In this document: positions 61,445 through 64,000 of the stretch, in pieces
How the letters are laid out: the number at the start of each line of letters is the position of its first letter
How positions within the stretch are numbered: position 1 is the first letter of the stretch
Origin: Vespula vulgaris
Taxonomy: Eukaryota > Arthropoda > Insecta > Hymenoptera > Vespidae
Assembly (NCBI RefSeq): GCF_905475345.1
Contig: NC_066587.1
Location: 14,996,558 to 15,060,557, forward strand
Direction of reading: 5' to 3'
Length of the DNA stretch: 64,000 nt
The notes under the pieces: generated by a model
Told to the model about the DNA's origin: nothing
Databases searched by the model: none
What the model saw: only the letters and a program-made list of their open reading frames with translations
Translations under genes and position numbers: made by a program

Positions 61445-62169
61445 TGTAAATATCAGTGGATCGTAGACATCTACTGAAGAGTGAACGACATTAAAGTTTA
61501 CTCTTTTGCTAATTAAAGATTTTGTCGGATCACGCTGTGTTTCATAAAGATAGACAGGAATATGAAGAAAGAAAGAAAAAGAAAAAAGATACGAGAGTGC
61601 AAAGTATCCTCTCGAGAATTTAGGGATTCTAATATGGAGGGATCCACGAGAATATATGAATTCCAATGACGAGGAGCGATATTGCTTGGGTTTTCTTTAT
61701 TGTGGCTAATAAAGAGAGCTTGGAAAGAAGGGGATGGAAAATGACGGTTGAGGTCAACATTTTTACTTTAATGGTGGTCAACTGCTTTCTTTCCTACGAT
61801 TAAACTGTCTAATGTTCGTAATAACGTTCCAGCTATCCTACTTCAAACATTACATTCGTTCAAAGTAAAATAAGTATTAACAATAAAGAATGCAATAAAT
61901 ATATCGTATAATCCTTCATGGAGGATATATCAATTTTTAATCGTCAATTTTTTGATATTCATATCGTGAAAGTTAGTAGGTGAATTTTCTAAAATTAATC
62001 AAATGAAATATAAGATATAAAAATAAATCCAAATAGGAAAGCTTCGATAAAACCTCAACGATCCGAGGAAGAAAACAATGATATGGTCGAATTGTCTGCA
62101 GGACGGAAGAATATTCTAAAGGACGATGAAAACAAGATATTCTCTTTTCTTCGATATTCGATAATTCGT

Positions 62170-62172
<3 letters not shown>

Positions 62173-62222
<50 letters not shown>
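62173..62222. repeat. (CT)25 microsatellite
   Basis: Perfect CT run of 50 bp; a shorter GA run lies about 100 bp to the right (62321-62337). Confidence 0.98.
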
Positions 62223-62228
<6 letters not shown>

Positions 62229-63112
62229 ATCTCTTCCGAACCAGGTTCAGTCGATGAAGATGAATCTGCATCGATGAGATTTCTATGAAAGCAAATAGAA
62301 GAAGCAAGAGCAAAAAGAAAGAGAGAGAGAGAGAGAAAAGAGAGAATAAAGACAGAAAAGAGAAAAAGAGAAAGAAGAAAGGAGGAAAAGAAAAAGAAAG
62401 AGAAAAAATGTCGAAAGTACATAGTTCCGTATAACGCAGCTAGAAAGAATGCGCTTGCCGATATTGGTTTTTTTCACGAATTCTCTTCCTCCCATTCCTT
62501 TTTCATTCGCATTTCGAGGACGAGTAAACGGGCAAGTCCGTTCGTTGGATGTATATTGTTCCTGCCTCTGCTTATGTTTAGTCTACCGCTTTTCTCTACA
62601 TTCGATTCTTGAATATGCACGAATGAATGCGTACCATCGGAAAGATGGTTCATTGTACTTTATTTGCAATCATCGCCATAGTAAACACGAAGAGAAAGAT
62701 TAGAGAAATATTTTCATTTTCCTCTTTCCATCTTCCTCTGTTTCTTTCATGATTTCTCGTTCTGTTGCATTTCCATTAACGTATATATGTACTTTACGTT
62801 TCAACAACTATCGCGTTAAATTCTTAACGTAAGGTATTACGTCGATACTTTGACAAACCTCCCATCTTTCTTTTTTTCTTTCTCTTCGTATATACACATT
62901 TACCTTTTTCCTCTTAGAAAGTAAGAAATGAAAATATTCGACCTCAGAAAAGATTTCTCCTTCGCTACTATCGCCTAGTATTCCCGTTTCACCGACTCTT
63001 ATTTTTGGCTTTGTTCGAGATGACAGATACGACGGTATTGATGTTCCCGTTATTACGGGTTGGCAGGCAATATGCTGATTTATATCCGTTCCTGCCTTGC
63101 CTAAGAAAGAGA

Positions 63113-63186
63113 ACAGAAGAAGGAAAGAAAGGAAAGAAAGAAGGAAGAAAGGAAGGAAAAAAAGGAAGAAAGAAAGGAAGAAAATG
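63113..63186. repeat. Homopurine (GGAAA/GAAA)n tract
   Basis: Over 70 bp of nearly uninterrupted A and G in AAGG and AAAG units. It is triplex-prone in principle. Lys/Gly-rich and Ser/Phe-rich frames over it are artefacts. Confidence 0.94.
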
Positions 63187-63261
63187 AGAGGAAACGAGTA
63201 GAAGCAGAGAGAAGAAGATAGCTCGCTGTTTTTTTTTGCCATGGCTTTTTCCTCATACGCC

Positions 63262-63264
<3 letters not shown>

Positions 63265-63295
<31 letters not shown>
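63265..63295. repeat. (TC)15 microsatellite
   Basis: Perfect TC run of 31 bp. Confidence 0.97.
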
Positions 63296-63299
<4 letters not shown>

Positions 63300-63931
63300 A
63301 CCATATCGATCGTACTTTTCTCTCTTTCTATCTTTTTCTTTTTTCCTCCCTTAAGAACAGCAAAATTACCTCGGCCGCAAGAAAAGGGTGCGACTCATAA
63401 CAAGATCGGCTCGCTTTCTATGCATATTAAACGATGTAGTAGCCAATTAGCTTATCGTTCCTATGGCCTCTATTCTCTTCCTCATCCTCCTCCCTTTCCG
63501 TTATCTTCTTCTTCGTTTTGTCGAAGTAACGAACTCCGATGTCTCTCCGAGTCATCGACATAAATCATGCACTGCACTGCACTGCTGTTGCTCGGTTAGT
63601 AGCTTCTAGTTAGTGCCACTCGTAAATATATATTTTAACAGGATAGGTACGAACACGTAACGACACTACGACGTACTAGCTAATTCGTATTAGTATTTTT
63701 CTAATCATGAAATTCATAGATTTTCTTTATCGTTACGTCCTATAATTTCTTACGATGCGTTTATTTTGCCGTTCATCGACGACGATAATATTTTCAATAA
63801 TAATAAAATTACATTTTTAGTTCTGTGACGTTTAGTGCTACGACGTTCGTGCACATCGATTAGTCTCGTTCATTCACTTAATGGTCACTTAATAGACGTG
63901 CGATCGATTTTGCGATATGTAGTTTATCATA

Positions 63932-64000
63932 ATGGTCAAATCGTTATTTATGAAAGCTACTGTGTTGAGAGATACAAGGAACCGAAGTGTGATGAATGGA
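63932..64000 (+). other. Open frame running off the right edge, possible first exon
   Basis: An ATG with A at -3 and G at +4 opens a frame of 23 codons that is still open at the window end. The nearest in-frame stop upstream is TAG at 63920-63922, so the ATG would be the true start. The encoded residues (MVKSLFMKATVLRDT...) are not repeat-derived and match no family I recognise. Chance is the leading alternative, since a 69-bp open stretch is weak evidence. Confidence 0.15.

Larger units (their letters stand above)
58601..64000. other. Non-coding block 10: no proven gene, two exon-like hints
   Basis: The block holds CT/GA tracts (59548-59587, 60027-60073, 62173-62222, 63265-63295), AT-rich simple sequence (61258-61298, 61389-61444) and a purine tract (63113-63186). 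A GC-richer complex segment (60690-61020) includes a possible short exon, and an ATG frame runs off the right edge. GGTCAAC occurs twice 24 bp apart (61752, 61776) near a CTTTATT/AATAAAG dyad (61695-61714). Stretches 58960-59220 and 61830-62040 are AT-rich without recognisable content. Confidence 0.55.

Noticed and set aside
63866..63904. TCATTC initiator and AGACGTG downstream element before the edge frame
   Set aside because: The AGACGTG word sits at about +23 from the candidate start, not at the +28 required for a downstream promoter element.
1..64000. tRNA, rRNA or known microRNA genes
   Set aside because: No GGTTCGANTCC-type B box with a matching A box, no rRNA core sequences and no recalled insect microRNA sequence were seen on reading.

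Overview
This window looks like nuclear DNA from an insect, most likely a hymenopteran (bee, wasp or ant). The basis is its high A+T content with CpG not depleted (TCGA, ATCGAT and CGA/TCG are everywhere), dense (GA)n/(CT)n, (AT)n and (CA)n microsatellites, and no operons, ribosome-binding sites or compact genes. This assignment is an inference from composition; no diagnostic gene is present.

I found no protein-coding gene I can support. The long open frames are nearly all translations of simple repeats: poly-Ser/Leu or poly-Arg/Glu from CT/GA tracts and Tyr/Ile from AT tracts. None of the remaining frames shows a recognisable domain. I also see no tRNA, rRNA, known insect microRNA, transposase or reverse transcriptase. 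The window is best read as a very large intron or an intergenic region. Only two weak exon-like signals appear, both near the right end: a short ATG frame that runs into a strong splice-donor match (60758-60781), and an ATG frame with good initiation context that runs off the right edge (63932-64000).

Four kinds of sequence are interleaved. (1) Long perfect microsatellites, including more than ten (GA/CT) tracts of 33-57 bp, (AT) tracts up to 46 bp, and a 71-bp uninterrupted alternating purine/pyrimidine tract built on (AC)28. (2) Complex, CpG-containing, non-repetitive blocks of 100-330 bp with clustered homeodomain-type, E-box or nuclear-receptor-type motifs and short dyads (about 2.6, 6.6, 7.2, 11.1, 13.8, 15.4, 21.7, 25.2, 37.8, 39.7, 43.3, 52.3, 53.2, 55.6, 57.9 and 60.8 kb). 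These are candidate cis-regulatory elements. (3) Inverted repeats, the best being a 24-bp near-perfect stem with a 21-nt loop at 3113-3181. (4) Decayed tandem repeats, the best being a 14-bp-period array at 52691-52907, with a possibly related piece on the opposite strand at 29375-29580.

I did not find a new multi-gene system. The items most worth checking are the 14-bp decayed minisatellite, the hairpin near 3.1 kb, the E-box palindrome block near 11.1 kb, the Ftz-F1/ERR-like site cluster near 15.4 kb, the Z-DNA-prone tract near 33.9 kb and the possible short exon at 60.76 kb. All regulatory readings rest on motif matches and need comparison with related genomes or expression data.
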